64,000 bases of DNA from contig NZ_CP041745.1 in the NCBI RefSeq assembly GCF_007556815.1, positions 1,899,001 through 1,963,000 on the forward strand, read 5' to 3'. A model generated the notes under the pieces. The model saw only the letters and a list, made by a program, of their open reading frames with translations. It was not told the origin of the DNA and ran no database searches. Positions 1 to 8,387 of the stretch are shown here, piece after piece. Origin of the DNA: Paraburkholderia megapolitana. Its GTDB lineage: Bacteria > Pseudomonadota > Gammaproteobacteria > Burkholderiales > Burkholderiaceae. Each line of letters opens with the position of its first letter. Within the stretch, counting starts at the first letter, position 1. The position numbers and the translations under genes are program-made.

Positions 1-51
1 CGCCGTGCCACGAAGCGTCCGGCGGCGAAACCGAAAGCCGCGCAGCCGTGA
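1..51 (+). CDS. C-terminal tail of an unidentified protein (partial)
   Basis: Frame 1 is open from the window edge to a TGA at 49-51 and encodes 16 residues rich in Ala, Lys, Arg and Pro. A basic Ala/Lys/Pro tail is common in histone H1-like and other nucleic-acid-binding proteins of this group, but 16 residues cannot identify the family. It ends 46 bases before the next gene on the same strand. Confidence 0.45.
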   Translation, partial: RRATKRPAAKPKAAQP

Positions 52-97
52 TAACGTTCTGCTTCCGCCGTTCGTCGGTCACCCGATTTTTCCCTTC

Positions 98-1228
98 ATG
101 TCCTCCGCCGCCCCCGTTACTCCCAGCGACGAAATTTCCGCCTACGTTGCAAACCGCATCGGCTTCATCGAACTGGAGCGCCCGAAAGCGCTGAATGCGC
201 TATCTACAGGGATGATTCGTGCGATCCGCGGCGCGCTCGAGCGCTGGCGCGACGACCGCGAGGTGCTTGCGGTGGTGGTGCGCAGTCAGCACGCGCGCGC
301 GTTCTGTGCGGGCGGCGATATCCGCTTCCTGTACGACGCGGCCCAGCGCGGCGAGCGTGCGGCGCTCGATACGTTTTTCACCGAAGAGTACCAACTCAAT
401 CACGCCATCTTTTCCTATCCAAAGCCTTACATCGCGTTGATGAACGGCGTTGTGATGGGCGGCGGCATGGGCATTTCGCAAGGTGCGTATCGCACCGGTG
501 GTCTGCGCGTCGTCACGAACTCGACAAAAATGGCGATGCCCGAAACGCGCATCGGGCTCTTTCCGGATGTCGGCGTGGGCTGGTTTCTCGCGCGCACGCC
601 GGGTGCGCTCGGACGCTATCTCGCGGTAACGGGCGAAACGATCGGCCCCGCCGATGCGTTGTATGCGGGCCTCGCCGACGCCTATATCGACGATGCGGCA
701 TTGCCCGCACTTATCGATACGCTGAAGAGCGAGTCATTCGAACGCGGTGCCGATGTCACGATATGCGTGATGCGCGAGACCGCGTCGCACAAGGTCGTTC
801 CTACTCCGGACACGTCGACGCTGGCGGACGCCCGTGCGTTGATCGACCGGCATTTTGCGAAGCCCGACGTCGCGGATATTCTCGCGTCGCTTGAAGCGGA
901 ACCCGAGTGCGAAGGGGCGGAGTGGGCCGAACAGACGGTGGGTGTGCTGCGCGAACGCTCGCCGCTGTCGATGGCGGTATCGCTGGAGATGGTCGTGCGC
1001 TCGGAGGGCACGATGGCCGATTGCCTGCGCCGCGATCTGGATCTGACGCGCTCGACCTTCGAGCAGGGCGATGTGATGGAAGGCATCCGGGCACGGATCA
1101 TCGATAAAGATAATCGTCCGCAGTGGCGTATCGCGCGCATCGAGGATGTTTCGGCAGTGGATGTCGAGCGGATGTTCGAAAGCCCATGGACGCCGGCGGA
1201 CCATCCGCTGCGCGACCTGCAGGGCTAG
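98..1228 (+). CDS. Enoyl-CoA hydratase/isomerase family protein, likely 3-hydroxyisobutyryl-CoA hydrolase
   Basis: 376 residues of crotonase fold. The oxyanion-hole segments are visible as FCAGGD (about residues 69-74) and MGGGMG (about 120-125). Glu149 and Asp157, in PETRIGLFPDVG, keep the eight-residue spacing of the catalytic pair of 3-hydroxyisobutyryl-CoA hydrolase, and the length fits that family rather than the shorter hydratases of about 260 residues. The expected role is hydrolysis of 3-hydroxyisobutyryl-CoA in valine catabolism, in the cytoplasm. The frame is open back to base 5, but similarity to the family starts just after the ATG at 98, so that start is chosen. A specialised hydratase is the main alternative. 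Confidence 0.85.
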   Translation: MSSAAPVTPSDEISAYVANRIGFIELERPKALNALSTGMIRAIRGALERWRDDREVLAVVVRSQHARAFCAGGDIRFLYDAAQRGERAALDTFFTEEYQLNHAIFSYPKPYIALMNGVVMGGGMGISQGAYRTGGLRVVTNSTKMAMPETRIGLFPDVGVGWFLARTPGALGRYLAVTGETIGPADALYAGLADAYIDDAALPALIDTLKSESFERGADVTICVMRETASHKVVPTPDTSTLADARALIDRHFAKPDVADILASLEAEPECEGAEWAEQTVGVLRERSPLSMAVSLEMVVRSEGTMADCLRRDLDLTRSTFEQGDVMEGIRARIIDKDNRPQWRIARIEDVSAVDVERMFESPWTPADHPLRDLQG

Positions 1229-1281
1229 ACCAGCGCTTACGCCGCGCCGCGCAGGTTGCGCGGCGCGCGACCGAGCCTCGC

Positions 1282-1707
1282 TCAGTCCTCGTCGTCGAAC
1301 GCCATGAACGCGCGCATGAACACGAGCGCGCCCCAGCCCCACATCGCGTTGGCCGCAAAACCGACCACAAGGCGCGGCAACATATTGCCGCTCGGCCAGA
1401 TACCGCGCAGCGGATCGATCACGAAGACGCTGGCCGCAGTCAGCACGATCCCGCCAAACACGAACGCCTGAACCCAGGGCGCCGCACGTTCCGGCGAGAC
1501 CCGCAGCAGCCACGCCATCAGCACAGCCAGCACGGCACTCCAGAGCGCGTTCACGATGAACTCGGGCATACCGAGCGGCAGGAACGGCGCGGTCGAGAAG
1601 CCGCTTGCATCGATTAACGCCGCGGCGTGCAGTAACGCGAGCGTCGATTCACGAAAAAACAGCGAAGCCAGAAAACCGGATACGAACGGCAGGATGATCT
1701 TTTGCAT
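1282..1707 (-). CDS. Small integral membrane protein of unknown function
   Basis: 141 residues with four hydrophobic stretches, near residues 1-20, 45-65, 80-100 and 110-130, so probably four membrane helices. The last residues are acidic (FDDED). I do not recognise the family; proteins of this shape are often annotated only as hypothetical membrane proteins in Burkholderiaceae. The ATG at 1707 is preferred over an upstream in-frame GTG because hydrophobic sequence begins directly after it. It is convergent with the hydrolase-like gene. Confidence 0.65.
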   Translation of the reverse strand: MQKIILPFVSGFLASLFFRESTLALLHAAALIDASGFSTAPFLPLGMPEFIVNALWSAVLAVLMAWLLRVSPERAAPWVQAFVFGGIVLTAASVFVIDPLRGIWPSGNMLPRLVVGFAANAMWGWGALVFMRAFMAFDDED

Positions 1708-1884
1708 GCATTGCACCGCCAGAGGCACCGGCGGCGCAGCGTGCGCGGCCGGGGCGGATTATCGGAAAACGTGCGTCATTATATAGACCGGCCGCGCCCG
1801 CAGACGCGGCGCGCGGTTGCGCGGGCCGTATGCTAAAGCGTCGGGCTAATCACGAAAGTGGAAAACCTAAGCTTAAAAAAATCG

Positions 1885-1913
1885 TTCAAAAGCGAAAGCC
1901 CCGTCCATAGACT
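1885..1913 (+). promoter_or_regulatory. Candidate promoter of the ssu operon
   Basis: TTCAAA and TAGACT are separated by 17 bases; each matches 4 of 6 consensus positions. An A-rich block (TTAAAAAAATC, from 1873) lies directly upstream, where an activator such as CysB or Cbl could bind. The words around the -10, ATAGACTG, recur at the equivalent position ahead of sbp. Confidence 0.4.
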
Positions 1914-1994
1914 GTTTTCCCATGTAGACGGCATTGCCGTCGCCCCGTCACCGGGCGCGCACTGCGCGCATGTCTCGCCGAGGAAGCTGTCGCG

Positions 1995-2093
1995 ATGTCC
2001 TGCCTGTTTTCGAGTGTCGTTCAGAGCGTGATTCCCCCTGCGGTGCCGCGTCCCATGTGCCCGGCCGTCTTGCAGACGCGCTGTCGGTCCTGA
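1995..2093 (+). CDS. Candidate Cys-containing leader peptide upstream of ssuD
   Basis: 32 codons starting [12 protein letters not shown] and ending QTRCRS, followed by TGA. A strong Shine-Dalgarno sequence, GAGGAAG at 1980-1986, ends eight bases before the ATG, which few chance small frames have. Cysteines are at positions 3, 22 and 30. It lies between the candidate ssu promoter and ssuD, so it would be translated from the ssu mRNA. Cysteine is the product the operon helps to make, which invites a leader-peptide control model; that is inference. Nothing proves translation, and no classic terminator follows. Confidence 0.35.
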   Translation: MSCLFSSVVQSVIPPAVPRPMCPAVLQTRCRS

Positions 2094-2239
2094 GCGCGCC
2101 GTCCCGATTCGTCTCGTCGTGTGGCCCGCTGCCCGTCACCGCGGCCGCGGGTCTTGCGCATGCTGAGCGTGCCGCAGCGCGATCGACGGGCGCACCCGTC
2201 CACCCGATCCATCCAGTCTCGAACAAGCAGGAGCAGCAA

Positions 2240-3397
2240 ATGAATGTGTTCTGGTTCATCCCGACCCACGGTGACAGCCGCTATCTCGGCACATCGCAGG
2301 GCGCGCGTGCAGCCGACTACGATTACTTCCAGCAGATCGCCGTCGCTGCCGACACGCTCGGCTACGAGGGCGTGCTGCTGCCCACGGGCCGCTCGTGCGA
2401 AGACGCCTGGGTGGTCGCGTCGAGCCTGATCCCGGTCACGCGGCGTCTGAAGTTTCTCGTCGCGATCCGGCCGGGCATTGCATCGCCGGGATTGTCCGCG
2501 CGCATGGCATCGACGTTCGATCGTCTGTCGGGCGGGCGCCTGCTGATCAACGTGGTGACGGGCGGAGATCAGGCCGAACTCGAAGGCGACGGACTGTTCG
2601 CCGATCACGACACGCGCTACAAGATCACCGACGATTTCCTGCACATCTGGCGCAATCTGCTTGCCGCGTCGCACACCAACGAAGCGATCAACTACGACGG
2701 TGAAACGCTGCAGTCGAAGGGCGGCAAGGTGTTGTATCCGCCGGTCCAGCATCCGCATCCGCCGCTGTGGTTCGGTGGCTCGTCGCCGGCGGCGCACGAG
2801 ATGGCAGGACAGCACATCGATACGTATCTGACGTGGGGCGAGCCGCCCGAAGCGGTGGCGAAGAAGATCGCCGACATTCGCGCGCGTGCGGCGGCGCACG
2901 GCCGGCAGATCAAGTTCGGCATTCGCCTGCACGTCATCGTGCGCGAAACCGAAGACGAAGCATGGGCCGCCGCCGACAAGCTGATCAGCAAGCTCGACGA
3001 TGAAACGATCACGCGCGCGCAGGCTTCGTTTGCGAAGATGGATTCGGAAGGACAGCGCCGCATGGCCGCGCTGCACGGCGGCAAGCGCGGCGGTCGCGAA
3101 CAGCTCGAGGTGTATCCGAACCTGTGGGCAGGTGTCGGGCTCGTGCGCGGTGGCGCGGGCACGGCGCTCGTCGGCAATCCGGAGCAGGTGGCTGCGCTCA
3201 TGAAAGAGTATGCGGACCTCGGTATCGACACGTTCATCCTGTCCGGCTATCCGCATCTCGAAGAATCGTACCGGTTCGCCGAACTCGTGTTTCCGCTGCT
3301 GCCGAACCGCAAGCGTGCAAGCGCGAGCGGTCCGCTGTCGGGGCCGTTTGGCGAGATCGTCGGCAACAACTATCTGCCGAAGACCAGCGCGAGCTGA
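2240..3397 (+). CDS. ssuD: FMNH2-dependent alkanesulfonate monooxygenase
   Basis: 385 residues, the normal length for SsuD, a flavin-dependent TIM-barrel enzyme of the bacterial luciferase family. It splits alkanesulfonates into aldehyde and sulfite using reduced FMN, so that sulfonate sulfur can be used under sulfate limitation. The N-terminus [19 protein letters not shown] and the C-terminal end [11 protein letters not shown] are typical of SsuD. AGGAG lies seven bases before the ATG. It leads an operon with ssuC, ssuB and ssuF. The partner flavin reductase SsuE and the binding protein SsuA are not encoded here and must be supplied from elsewhere. Confidence 0.96.
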   Translation: MNVFWFIPTHGDSRYLGTSQGARAADYDYFQQIAVAADTLGYEGVLLPTGRSCEDAWVVASSLIPVTRRLKFLVAIRPGIASPGLSARMASTFDRLSGGRLLINVVTGGDQAELEGDGLFADHDTRYKITDDFLHIWRNLLAASHTNEAINYDGETLQSKGGKVLYPPVQHPHPPLWFGGSSPAAHEMAGQHIDTYLTWGEPPEAVAKKIADIRARAAAHGRQIKFGIRLHVIVRETEDEAWAAADKLISKLDDETITRAQASFAKMDSEGQRRMAALHGGKRGGREQLEVYPNLWAGVGLVRGGAGTALVGNPEQVAALMKEYADLGIDTFILSGYPHLEESYRFAELVFPLLPNRKRASASGPLSGPFGEIVGNNYLPKTSAS

Positions 3398-3443
3398 GTC
3401 TTATATAGCGCTCACACGCTGACGAATCGAGGAGCAGCCAGTC

Positions 3444-4259
3444 ATGGCCCAGTCCAACGTGAATCCAACGAAACGAGGCGTGCTGCGCCGGCTGGCCGCG
3501 CATGCGGCGCCGTGGATCGCACCGCTTGCCATCCTGCTGGCATGGGAATTTGCCGCGCGCAGCGGCGTGCTTTCGACCCGCGTACTGCCGGAACCGATTG
3601 CGGTCGTGAAGGCCGCGTGGTCGCTGATCCAGTCGGGCGAAATGTGGGCCGACGTGAAGGTCAGTACCTGGCGCGCAGTGTCGGGTTTTGCGATCGGCGG
3701 CAGCATCGGTCTCGTGCTTGGGCTCGCGACCGGTCTGTTCAAACCCGCCGAGGTCGCGCTCGATTCGACCGTGCAGATGATTCGCAACATCCCCGCGCTC
3801 GCGATGATTCCGCTCGTGATCCTCTGGTTCGGTATCGAAGAACAGGCGAAGGTGTTTCTGGTCGCGCTCGGCGTGTTTTTCCCGATCTACGTGAATACGT
3901 TTCATGGCATCCGCTCGGTGGATGCGAACCTGATCGAGATGGCGCGCAGCTATGGCGTGAAGGGACTCGCGCTGTATCGTCACGTGGTCTTGCCGGGCGC
4001 ATTGCCGTCGATACTCGTCGGTGTGCGTTTCGCGTTCGGCCTGATGTGGGTCACGCTGATCGTGGCCGAAACGATCTCCGCGCAATCGGGCATCGGCTAT
4101 ATGACGATGAACGCACGCGAATTCCTGCAGACCGACGTCGTGGTGGTCGGCATCCTGCTGTATGCCGGGCTCGGCAAGCTCGCGGACATGCTTGCGAAGA
4201 CGCTCGAGCGCGTCACGCTGCGCTGGCATCCCGCGTATCAACGAGGAGCGAAGACATGA
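3444..4259 (+). CDS. ssuC: Aliphatic sulfonate ABC transporter permease
   Basis: 271 residues with about six membrane helices, of the BPD_transp_1 family. The cytoplasmic loop that contacts the ATPase (EAA-type motif) is at about residues 165-195, in the segment [20 protein letters not shown]. It forms the inner-membrane channel for sulfonate import. It lies 46 bases after ssuD and its TGA overlaps the ATG of ssuB by four bases, consistent with translational coupling. A ribosome site (GAGGAG) precedes the ATG. Confidence 0.94.
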   Translation: MAQSNVNPTKRGVLRRLAAHAAPWIAPLAILLAWEFAARSGVLSTRVLPEPIAVVKAAWSLIQSGEMWADVKVSTWRAVSGFAIGGSIGLVLGLATGLFKPAEVALDSTVQMIRNIPALAMIPLVILWFGIEEQAKVFLVALGVFFPIYVNTFHGIRSVDANLIEMARSYGVKGLALYRHVVLPGALPSILVGVRFAFGLMWVTLIVAETISAQSGIGYMTMNAREFLQTDVVVVGILLYAGLGKLADMLAKTLERVTLRWHPAYQRGAKT

Positions 4260-5236
4260 GCGCGACTACATGGGCGTCGTCGTGGGGTGGGATTGCGGGT
4301 AGCGATCTCGAGGCCGAAGTGGCGCAGCCGCGCGCGCACGATAACGATGCGAGTGAGGCTTCTGCGCCACACGCGCATCACTATGAGCCTGGCCCACATA
4401 CGCCGCTCACTCGCGATGGAGCGCCGCCGGCCGATCACGCAGTCGAATTGCGCGGTGTCGGCAAGCGCTACGGCGAACGTACGGTGCTCGAGAACTTCGA
4501 TCTGTCGATCGAGCGCGGCAGCTTCGTTGCGATCGTCGGGCGCAGTGGCTGCGGCAAGTCGACACTGCTGCGCCTGATTGCCGAACTCGAAGCGACCAGC
4601 GCGGGCGTGCTCGAGAAGCGCGCGGAGGACGGTGCACCGCTCGACACGCGGATCATGTTCCAGGACGCGCGGTTGCTGCCCTGGAAAACCGTCCTGCAGA
4701 ACGTGATGCTTGGGCTCGGCAAGGGAGCTCGCGACGCGGCGCGCGCCGTGCTCGCGGAAGTCGGTCTGGAAGCGCGTGCGGACGACTGGCCCGCGCAACT
4801 CTCCGGTGGCCAGCGGCAACGCGTCGCGCTGGCGCGTGCGCTGGTTCATCGGCCGCAACTGCTGTTGCTCGACGAACCGCTTGGGGCGCTCGATGCTCTG
4901 ACGCGCATTGAAATGCATGCGCTGATCGAACGGCTGTGGCACGAACATCGTTTCACCGCGCTACTCGTCACGCACGACGTGCACGAGGCCGTTGCGCTCG
5001 GCGACCGGATTCTGCTGATCGAAGAAGGGCGCATCGCACTCGATCAGCCGGTGCCGCTCGCGCGTCCGCGGGCGCGGGCATCGGCTGGTTTTGCGGCGCT
5101 TGAGGAACATGTGCTGCAAAGGGTACTGAAAACGACTGTGCATGACGACGCGCTGCCTTACCACGCATATGACGCACACGACGCGCGCCGTACGGACCGC
5201 ATCGCGCGCCCGACCGAGGTTCGTTGGGCAGTTTGA
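4256..5236 (+). CDS. ssuB: Aliphatic sulfonate ABC transporter ATP-binding protein
   Basis: 326 residues. Walker [10 protein letters not shown] is at about 95-103, the signature LSGGQ at 182-186, Walker B LLLLDEP at 202-208 and the switch His at 240. A 62-residue acidic and His-rich N-terminal extension precedes the ATPase core, and the C-terminus is about 45 residues longer than in E. coli SsuB; such extensions are seen in Burkholderia homologues. It energises sulfonate uptake with SsuC. It is separated from ssuF by 95 bases. Confidence 0.93.
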   Translation: MSATTWASSWGGIAGSDLEAEVAQPRAHDNDASEASAPHAHHYEPGPHTPLTRDGAPPADHAVELRGVGKRYGERTVLENFDLSIERGSFVAIVGRSGCGKSTLLRLIAELEATSAGVLEKRAEDGAPLDTRIMFQDARLLPWKTVLQNVMLGLGKGARDAARAVLAEVGLEARADDWPAQLSGGQRQRVALARALVHRPQLLLLDEPLGALDALTRIEMHALIERLWHEHRFTALLVTHDVHEAVALGDRILLIEEGRIALDQPVPLARPRARASAGFAALEEHVLQRVLKTTVHDDALPYHAYDAHDARRTDRIARPTEVRWAV

Positions 5237-5331
5237 TGCGCTGTCTTACGCGTTGTCTTATGCGCAGTCACAGGATGGCAGGGGACGCCTCGTCTACCTG
5301 ACCTTTTATCGATCCACTGGAGTCACACGCT

Positions 5332-5547
5332 ATGAGCATTTCCGCAATCAACGTACGCAATCAGTTCAAGGGCAAGGTCAAGGAGATCATCCGCGGTCCG
5401 GTGGTGTCCGAGGTGGACGTCGATACGCCGTTTGGCGTCGTCACGTCGGTGATCACGACGCGCTCGGTCGACGAACTCGAACTCAAGGTCGGTGCGGAAG
5501 TGGTCGCGCTGGTCAAATCGACGGAGGTGTCGATCGCGCGGCTTTGA
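5332..5547 (+). CDS. ssuF: Molbindin-like TOBE/Mop domain protein
   Basis: 71 residues forming a single Mop/TOBE domain, beginning MSISAINVRNQFKGKVKEI with the typical basic strand and a C-terminal ST.VSIAR segment. Small molbindins bind oxyanions such as molybdate. In Pseudomonas putida the gene in this place (ssuEADCBF) is ssuF and is needed for good growth on sulfonates, though its biochemical role is not settled. The position after ssuB supports the same assignment. A strong hairpin terminator follows. Confidence 0.85.
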   Translation: MSISAINVRNQFKGKVKEIIRGPVVSEVDVDTPFGVVTSVITTRSVDELELKVGAEVVALVKSTEVSIARL

Positions 5548-5591
5548 TGTCGCTGTCGGGCGCCGCCTGGCGCTCGCCATGTACCACAAAT

Positions 5592-5630
5592 GATAAAGCC
5601 CGGTGTTCGTCATGAACACCGGGCTTTATC
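5592..5630 (+). terminator. Terminator of the ssu operon (works in both directions)
   Basis: A perfect 17-bp stem (5592-5608 with 5614-5630) closes a five-base loop GTCAT. It sits 45 bases after ssuF and faces the convergent DUF4148 gene, so it could end both transcripts. Confidence 0.88.
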
Positions 5631-5691
5631 GTTAATACCCTGTGGCTAACCAGTCACCGTCGACCGGTCATCTGCGTACTGCCTGTGCAAA

Positions 5692-5970
5692 TTAATGGCC
5701 GAAGAACACTGCGCCCGGGCCGCTTTGCTTGACGTACGCGCCACGCGTACCGGCTTGCGACGACGTGTCGCTGACACCGCCGTACGAGCCCGCGACGCCG
5801 CTTTGCTGTTGTTCAGCAGCGACCGTTTGTGCGCTCTGGCCTTGTTGCGAAGCCGGTGCGCCAACTGCCGGGCGATAGAACGGTGCCGGGCCGTAGCCGC
5901 TGGCGAAAGCAGGAGCGGCGAATGCAGCGGAAGCGGCGATCAGTGCAGCAGCGATAAGTTTGGTCTTCAT
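5692..5970 (-). CDS. DUF4148 family secreted small protein
   Basis: 92 residues. The N-terminus MKTKLIAAALIAASAAFA followed by APAFAS is a clear Sec signal peptide with cleavage near residue 24. The mature part is short, rich in Gly, Ser and Gln, and has no catalytic motif. DUF4148 proteins occur as large families in Burkholderiaceae and are presumed periplasmic; no function is established. GGAG lies nine bases before the ATG on this strand. Confidence 0.75.
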   Translation of the reverse strand: MKTKLIAAALIAASAAFAAPAFASGYGPAPFYRPAVGAPASQQGQSAQTVAAEQQQSGVAGSYGGVSDTSSQAGTRGAYVKQSGPGAVFFGH

Positions 5971-6261
5971 GATGTGACTCCAATCGGGTTTCGTTCGGGA
6001 TGGCGCTGCGACTAAGTTTTGTTTCCGGTTGCAGCGTCGATGGGGCTAAGTGTATTCCCTTACTATCAAAAATCTATGCCGATTATCTGAAATTACTTTT
6101 CTCTAAAACGGAATAATGGTGAGGGTCGGATCGGTGGGGCTTGGTGGGCGGTCGGGCGGAGGGAATTGGGGGCGGTCAGCGGGTGATGAGATTGCACTTA
6201 AATCACGCCCGCGCTGCACGGCAGTTCGGATGTCTGCGGGGTCTGTTTCGTGGGTTCGATC
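5971..6261. other. Gene-free stretch between the DUF4148 gene and hicB
   Basis: About 290 bases without a convincing gene. The part from 6050 to 6115 is A/T-rich and probably carries the promoter of the DUF4148 gene. The part from 6120 to 6250 was checked in all forward frames for a HicA-like toxin (about 60 residues with a G-S-H motif); none is present. Confidence 0.5.
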
Positions 6262-6289
6262 TTGAAATGCAACAAAGATGTTGTATTAT
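6262..6289 (+). promoter_or_regulatory. hicB promoter with an inverted repeat in the spacer
   Basis: TTGAAA and TATTAT, 16 bases apart, are near-consensus (each 5 of 6). The spacer contains CAACA-AAGA-TGTTG (6270-6283), an inverted repeat that a helix-turn-helix antitoxin could bind for self-repression. The start codon follows 27 bases after the -10. Confidence 0.6.
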
Positions 6290-6315
6290 CTCGATCGCAA
6301 ACCGGAGATTCATGA

Positions 6316-6735
6316 ATGTTGTCGTATCCCATCGAGCTGACGCCGGATTCTAACGGCACGCTCCTGGCTACATTTCCCGATGTCCCAGAAGCGATCACCG
6401 TTGGAGAGAACGAAGATGATGCGTTGGAGCATGCCCTCGACGCGCTGGAGGCTGCGCTGGAGATCTATTTTGCCGAAAAACGGCCCATCCCCCTGCCTTC
6501 AAAAGCAAAGCGAGGCCAGCGTGTCGTAAGGCTGCCGGCTCTCGCGACGTCCAAAGTTCTGCTGGCAAATGAAATGTTGCAGCAGAAAGTTCGGAAGGCG
6601 GAGTTGGCGCGTCGACTGAAGGTCAATCAGGTACAGATAGATCGCCTTCTCAAACTCAATCACTCCTCGAAGATTGAATTGGTCGAATCGGCGTTCGAGG
6701 CGCTCGGCAAGCACCTCGAATTGCGCGTTGTTTGA
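6316..6735 (+). CDS. hicB: HicB family antitoxin, apparently without HicA
   Basis: 139 residues. The N-terminal half is the partly degraded RNase-H-like HicB fold (SYPIELTPDSNGTLLATFPD), the C-terminal half a helix-turn-helix (about 90-120, ELARRLKVNQVQIDRLL). The arrangement and length match E. coli HicB, which neutralises the mRNA-cutting toxin HicA and represses the operon. In HicAB loci hicA normally lies directly upstream; here only a promoter is there, and the next gene downstream is dusA. GGAG ends eight bases before the ATG. It may be an orphan left after toxin loss, or a stand-alone regulator. Confidence 0.85.
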   Translation: MLSYPIELTPDSNGTLLATFPDVPEAITVGENEDDALEHALDALEAALEIYFAEKRPIPLPSKAKRGQRVVRLPALATSKVLLANEMLQQKVRKAELARRLKVNQVQIDRLLKLNHSSKIELVESAFEALGKHLELRVV

Positions 6736-6961
6736 TCCACATGTCGCTTTGCGTAAATAACCCCACCCCGGTGAGGTTTTGCCTTCCTTGAGGCGAATCT
6801 GAACGGTGTGTCCTATACTTCGGGCGCACGATTTCCCGGCGAGGTTCTGCCGGGTATGGCTCCGGTGCTACATGCCATTTGCGGTGCTACATCGTAGCGC
6901 CGGCATCGAAAAATCGGCAGATGCAGTATCAGTAAGACAGGTGTGAAATACTCTTAGCTCT

Positions 6962-7972
6962 ATGAATTTGCAGCAAAAATCAATGAAATCAACGCCTCGT
7001 CGCGTCTCAGTTGCCCCGATGATGGACTGGACCGACCGCCACTGTCGCTCGTTCCACCGCGCGCTGTCGCGCCATACGTGGCTTTACACGGAGATGGTGA
7101 CGACCGGCGCGCTGATCCACGGCGATGTCGCGCGCCATCTCGCGTTTACCGCCGACGAGGCCCCCGTCGCACTCCAGCTCGGCGGCAGCGAACCGGACGA
7201 CCTCGCGCGTTCAGCGAAGCTCGGCGAGCAGTGGGGTTACGACGAGATCAATCTGAACTGCGGCTGCCCGTCGGAACGCGTGCAGCGCGGCGCGTTCGGC
7301 GCATGTCTGATGAATGAGCCGACGCTCGTTGCGGATTGCGTGAAGGCCATGCGCGATGTCGTGTCGGTACCGGTCACGGTCAAACATCGGATCGGCGTCG
7401 ACGCCGTCGAAGACTACAGCTTCGTGCGCGACTTCGTCGGCACGATCGCCGATGCCGGGTGCGATGTATTCATCGTGCACGCGCGCAACGCGATTCTCAA
7501 AGGATTGAGCCCGAAGGAGAATCGCGAGATTCCGCCGCTCAAATACGACTACGCGTATCAGTTGAAGCGCGATTTTCCGCATCTGGAGATCATCCTCAAC
7601 GGCGGTGTGAAGACGCTCGACGAAGTGGACACGCATTTGCAGCATATCGATGGTGTGATGCTCGGACGCGAGGCGTATCACAACCCGTATGTGCTCGCGG
7701 ATGTCGACGCGCGTTTTTACGGCGCATCGAGCGAGGCGCTGACGCGCGAGCAAGCCGAAGCAAAACTGATCGAGTATTGCGCGAAAGAAGTGGCGCGCGG
7801 CACGCCTCTCGGTTCGATCACGCGTCATGCGCTCGGTCTTTATCGCGGTGTCGCCGGCGCACGCGGATGGCGAAGAGTGCTGTCCGACAACAAAAAGCTG
7901 GCCACCGGCGATCTCGCGATTTTCGACGAAGCGCGGCAGTATTTGCGCGAGTCCGCGGAAATGTGTGAATAA
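6962..7972 (+). CDS. dusA: tRNA-dihydrouridine(20/20a) synthase DusA
   Basis: 336 residues, FMN-dependent TIM barrel. It reduces uridines 20 and 20a in the tRNA D-loop. The N-terminal signature VAPMMDWTDRHCR (about 17-29) and NCGCPS with the likely catalytic Cys102 are diagnostic, and HARNAILKGLSPKENR is the DusA-type substrate loop. The ATG at 6962 is used; an internal ATG seven codons later is an alternative. The tRNA-His gene follows at once, and its promoter begins within ten bases of the dusA stop codon. Confidence 0.95.
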   Translation: MNLQQKSMKSTPRRVSVAPMMDWTDRHCRSFHRALSRHTWLYTEMVTTGALIHGDVARHLAFTADEAPVALQLGGSEPDDLARSAKLGEQWGYDEINLNCGCPSERVQRGAFGACLMNEPTLVADCVKAMRDVVSVPVTVKHRIGVDAVEDYSFVRDFVGTIADAGCDVFIVHARNAILKGLSPKENREIPPLKYDYAYQLKRDFPHLEIILNGGVKTLDEVDTHLQHIDGVMLGREAYHNPYVLADVDARFYGASSEALTREQAEAKLIEYCAKEVARGTPLGSITRHALGLYRGVAGARGWRRVLSDNKKLATGDLAIFDEARQYLRESAEMCE

Positions 7973-7977
7973 AGGGC

Positions 7978-8006
7978 TAGGCAAACGCGAATCATGTTTG
8001 TATAAT
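7978..8006 (+). promoter_or_regulatory. Promoter of the tRNA-His gene
   Basis: TAGGCA and a perfect TATAAT are separated by 17 bases, starting six bases after the dusA stop codon. The tRNA begins 55 bases downstream of the -10, consistent with a short 5' leader removed by RNase P. Confidence 0.65.
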
Positions 8007-8061
8007 CTCGCTTCTTGATCGGTGAGCCAGTTCTTGGCGAGCCAGACAGATGTTTCCAGTG

Positions 8062-8137
8062 GTGGCTGTAGCTCAGTTGGTAGAGTCCAGGATTGTGATT
8101 CCTGTCGTCGTGGGTTCGAGTCCCATCAGCCACCCCA
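8062..8137 (+). tRNA. tRNA-His (GTG anticodon)
   Basis: 76 bases. A seven-bp acceptor stem (GTGGCTG with CAGCCAC), D-loop AGCTCAGTTGGTAGAG, anticodon stem CAGGA/TCCTG around GTG, T-loop GGTTCGAGTCC and an encoded CCA end are all present. Base 8061 is G, the extra G-1 that marks tRNA-His, and it can pair with C73 at 8134. The sequence differs from E. coli tRNA-His at only a few positions. Confidence 0.97.
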
Positions 8138-8387
8138 TCTAGCCTTTCCGAATCGATCCCCCTCAGCGTCCATTTGTTTCCGCATAGCGGCGCGGTGCTT
8201 CATCTCGTTTGATGTTTTCCGCTTTCGTCAATCGTGGCGTTGTTGAGTCGCGTCCGTCTTCATGCGAATCCCGCGTTGAATTGAAATGTCAGAACGAGCG
8301 TGATTCGCGTCGTGCCACGTGCGGATTGCGGCGATCCGTTACGCGCAAGAGCCCATGATAGGATCAAAAAAACCGGTCGAGAGCGCG

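Larger units (their letters stand above)
1708..2239. other. Long leader and promoter region ahead of ssuD
   Basis: This 532-base gap holds an A/T-rich patch (about 1850-1915) in an otherwise GC-rich region, a candidate promoter at 1885-1913, a small reading frame with a good ribosome site at 1995-2093, and a perfect 6-bp hairpin (GACGGG, loop CGCA, CCCGTC) at 2185-2200. It also stays open in the ssuD frame from 1934, but SsuD proteins begin at the ATG at 2240, so I do not extend the gene. Confidence 0.5.

Noticed and set aside
1934..2239. N-terminal extension of ssuD (open frame upstream)
   Set aside because: SsuD proteins start at [12 protein letters not shown], and a good ribosome site precedes that ATG. 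The upstream open frame is unremarkable in GC-rich DNA.
5971..6315. Hidden hicA toxin gene upstream of hicB
   Set aside because: All forward frames were checked; none has the size or the Gly-Ser-His motif of HicA.
8138..8387. Integration site for a mobile element at tRNA-His
   Set aside because: No repeat of the tRNA 3' end and no integrase gene were found nearby.
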